Part shown: in pieces, positions 62,902-64,000 of the stretch | How positions within the stretch are numbered: position 1 is the first letter of the stretch | Layout of the letters: each line of letters opens with the position of its first letter | From: Silvibacterium acidisoli | Lineage (GTDB): Bacteria; Acidobacteriota; Terriglobia; Terriglobales; Acidobacteriaceae | Length of the DNA stretch: 64,000 nucleotides | Direction: 5' to 3' | NCBI GenBank assembly: GCA_022870745.1 | Contig: CP085323.1 | Span: 4,464,001-4,528,000 of the forward strand | Made by a program: the position numbers and the translations under genes | The notes under the pieces: generated by a model | What the model was told of the DNA's origin: nothing | The model's input: the letters and a program-made list of their open reading frames with translations, nothing else | Databases searched by the model: none

Positions 62902-63173
62902 ACGGTCTCCAAAGCGTTCAGTTGAGGCGGTCGCCGCAAAACTGGGTGCTTGCGGCCGTACCGGTCTCTGGCTTGCAGTATCTGAGCGTTTTCGGTGACG
63001 AAGCTACGGGTTTACACGGTGTAAAGGGGTCGTGGAATGGAGGTGCATGGTGTGCACGTTGCAGATAATAAATGCTTTAGCCGGACGTGAAATTCTGTTG
63101 ACTCACCTCGCACCCGCTGGTCTCCCGGATGTCGTTGATGCCCTTGTAACGTGCCGATTTTAGAGTTGACTGC
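62902..63173. other. Divergent promoter region of the receptor and regulator genes
   Basis: 272 bp without a gene. It holds a palindrome at 63011-63025, and a second short inverted repeat GTGCA/TGCAC at 63043-63057. Both divergent promoters should lie here. Confidence 0.55.
63011..63025. promoter_or_regulatory. Perfect palindrome, candidate operator
   Basis: TTTACAC-G-GTGTAAA, arms of 7 bp around one base, in the gap between the fourth receptor and the second membrane regulator. Half-sites resemble those in the other receptor/regulator gap (35020-35045). Confidence 0.45.
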
Positions 63174-64000
63174 ATGCCCCCGAGCAAAAATGAAAGCAGA
63201 GTTCTGTCGCGAACGGACGCTCCGAGGGGGGCGCGCGCGCTCGAACGGAGACGGCCGCTCGAGACGGTGGGGCCAGACCCCGACGGACCGGAATGGGAGC
63301 TGGTTCTTCGTATTACTACAGCCGAGCGCTTTCAGCGTTCTGCTCTGCTGACAGACTTTTTGCTCTATATCACCCGGCAGGCGCTCACGGGAAATTCTGC
63401 GAGGATCAACGAACACCAGATCGGCATCCAGGTCTTCGGGAGGGAAGAGAAGTTCAATCGCTCGGACGATAATATTGTCCGCAACTACGCTCGCATCCTG
63501 CGATCAAGGCTGGATGAATACTTTCAGCGCGAAGGGGCACAGGAAAGCCTTCGTCTCCACATTCCGCGTGGGGGTTATCTGCCCGTCTTTTCGCCGGTAG
63601 CGGAGGCAGATGTAGAAGCTCCGGGCGAGCTTCCGGTGCGGAGGGCCATTTCCGAGAATTTACCTCCGCCAGCTGCGATTGTGCCGCCAACACCTGCGCG
63701 CCGTGTTCTGCCAGCAGGTGTCGTTTTAGCCTTGGGATGCCTGCTCGGTTTTGTGATCGCCTTTGCGCAGCCATGGAACTGGCACAGACTATTTTCTCCA
63801 ACGGCACATCGCAGCCATCTGTTCTGGCGGTCGATCTTCAATCCTGACCAGGATTCACTCTTAGTACCGAGCGATAACGGTCTTGTCACGTTGCGCCGCT
63901 TCGTGGGGCAACCGATTACGCTAAGGGACTACGTTAGCGGCACCTATATCAGCCCGGACGGTATCGATGAAGGATTGCATCAGCTATTGCACACCTCCGA
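63174..64000 (+). CDS. Membrane-anchored regulator-like protein, 3' end outside window
   Basis: The frame runs from ATG 63174 to the window end without a stop (275 codons seen). After a basic, Arg-rich leader comes the same N-terminal domain as in the protein at 32739-34997: RITTAERFQRSALLTDFLLY, INEHQIGIQVFGREEKFN, DNIVRNYARILRSRLDEYF, LHIPRGGYLPVF. A Pro-rich linker, one membrane helix (VVLALGCLLGFVIAFAQP, about residues 182-199) and the start of an extracytoplasmic domain (LFWRSIFNPDQDSLLVPSDN) follow. The outer domain differs from the PD40 propeller of the first protein, so it senses something else. The divergent receptor gene is its likely target. Confidence 0.75.
   Translation, partial: MPPSKNESRVLSRTDAPRGARALERRRPLETVGPDPDGPEWELVLRITTAERFQRSALLTDFLLYITRQALTGNSARINEHQIGIQVFGREEKFNRSDDNIVRNYARILRSRLDEYFQREGAQESLRLHIPRGGYLPVFSPVAEADVEAPGELPVRRAISENLPPPAAIVPPTPARRVLPAGVVLALGCLLGFVIAFAQPWNWHRLFSPTAHRSHLFWRSIFNPDQDSLLVPSDNGLVTLRRFVGQPITLRDYVSGTYISPDGIDEGLHQLLHTS

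Overview
The window looks like a chromosomal segment of an Acidobacteriota, class Terriglobia (Acidobacteriaceae type). This is inferred from four very large TonB-dependent-receptor-like outer-membrane proteins that start with a carboxypeptidase-regulatory-like domain, a membrane-anchored regulator with PD40 repeats, DUF3300, a secreted RHS protein, and generally GC-rich coding sequence. No rRNA, tRNA or CRISPR array was recognised.

Layout. 1-5.7 kb: carbohydrate locus with a 5'-truncated receptor, a GH27 alpha-galactosidase and a Tat-exported metallo-beta-lactamase-fold hydrolase. 6.1-22.5 kb: envelope-stress/efflux region. It holds an ECF-type sigma factor, divergent from a four-gene MdtABC/TolC-like RND operon (adaptor, two RND pumps, outer-membrane factor, all overlapping by 4 bp). 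Small envelope proteins, a CpxR/CpxA-like two-component pair, and two exported proteins on the minus strand follow. Five copies of a direct repeat with 10-bp period (YGACA-N5-CGACA) lie in front of these units and look like the operator of the local response regulator.

22.8-32.6 kb: plastic region. It contains a decayed IS5-type insertion sequence, a lower-GC unit (exported protein, 1597-aa RHS protein, overlapping four-helix membrane protein resembling a toxin/immunity arrangement), and remnants of a mobilisable element (MobC-like, conjugation-protein N-terminus, pYEATS fragment, frameshifted tyrosine integrase). 32.7-39.8 kb: membrane regulator with PD40 propeller, divergent from a receptor followed by a periplasmic tyrosine phosphatase. 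39.9-43.7 kb: decayed patch with damaged alpha/beta-hydrolases, an intact VOC protein, a truncated Ig-like protein and a covarying hairpin repeat that also occurs at 5954-6036.

44.0-50.9 kb: receptor, TPR protein and large surface lipoprotein. 51.3-56.8 kb: complete PaoABCD-MocA-type molybdenum aldehyde oxidoreductase operon. 56.9-62.9 kb (minus strand): GH92 alpha-mannosidase and a fourth receptor, divergent from a second membrane-anchored regulator that runs off the window.

The organism appears to be a polysaccharide-scavenging heterotroph: large outer-membrane receptors are paired with exported glycosidases or regulators, with an efflux/stress regulon and a molybdoenzyme for periplasmic aldehyde oxidation. 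The best candidates for something undescribed are the YGACA-N5-CGACA regulon, the covarying hairpin repeat family, and the RHS/membrane-protein pair.
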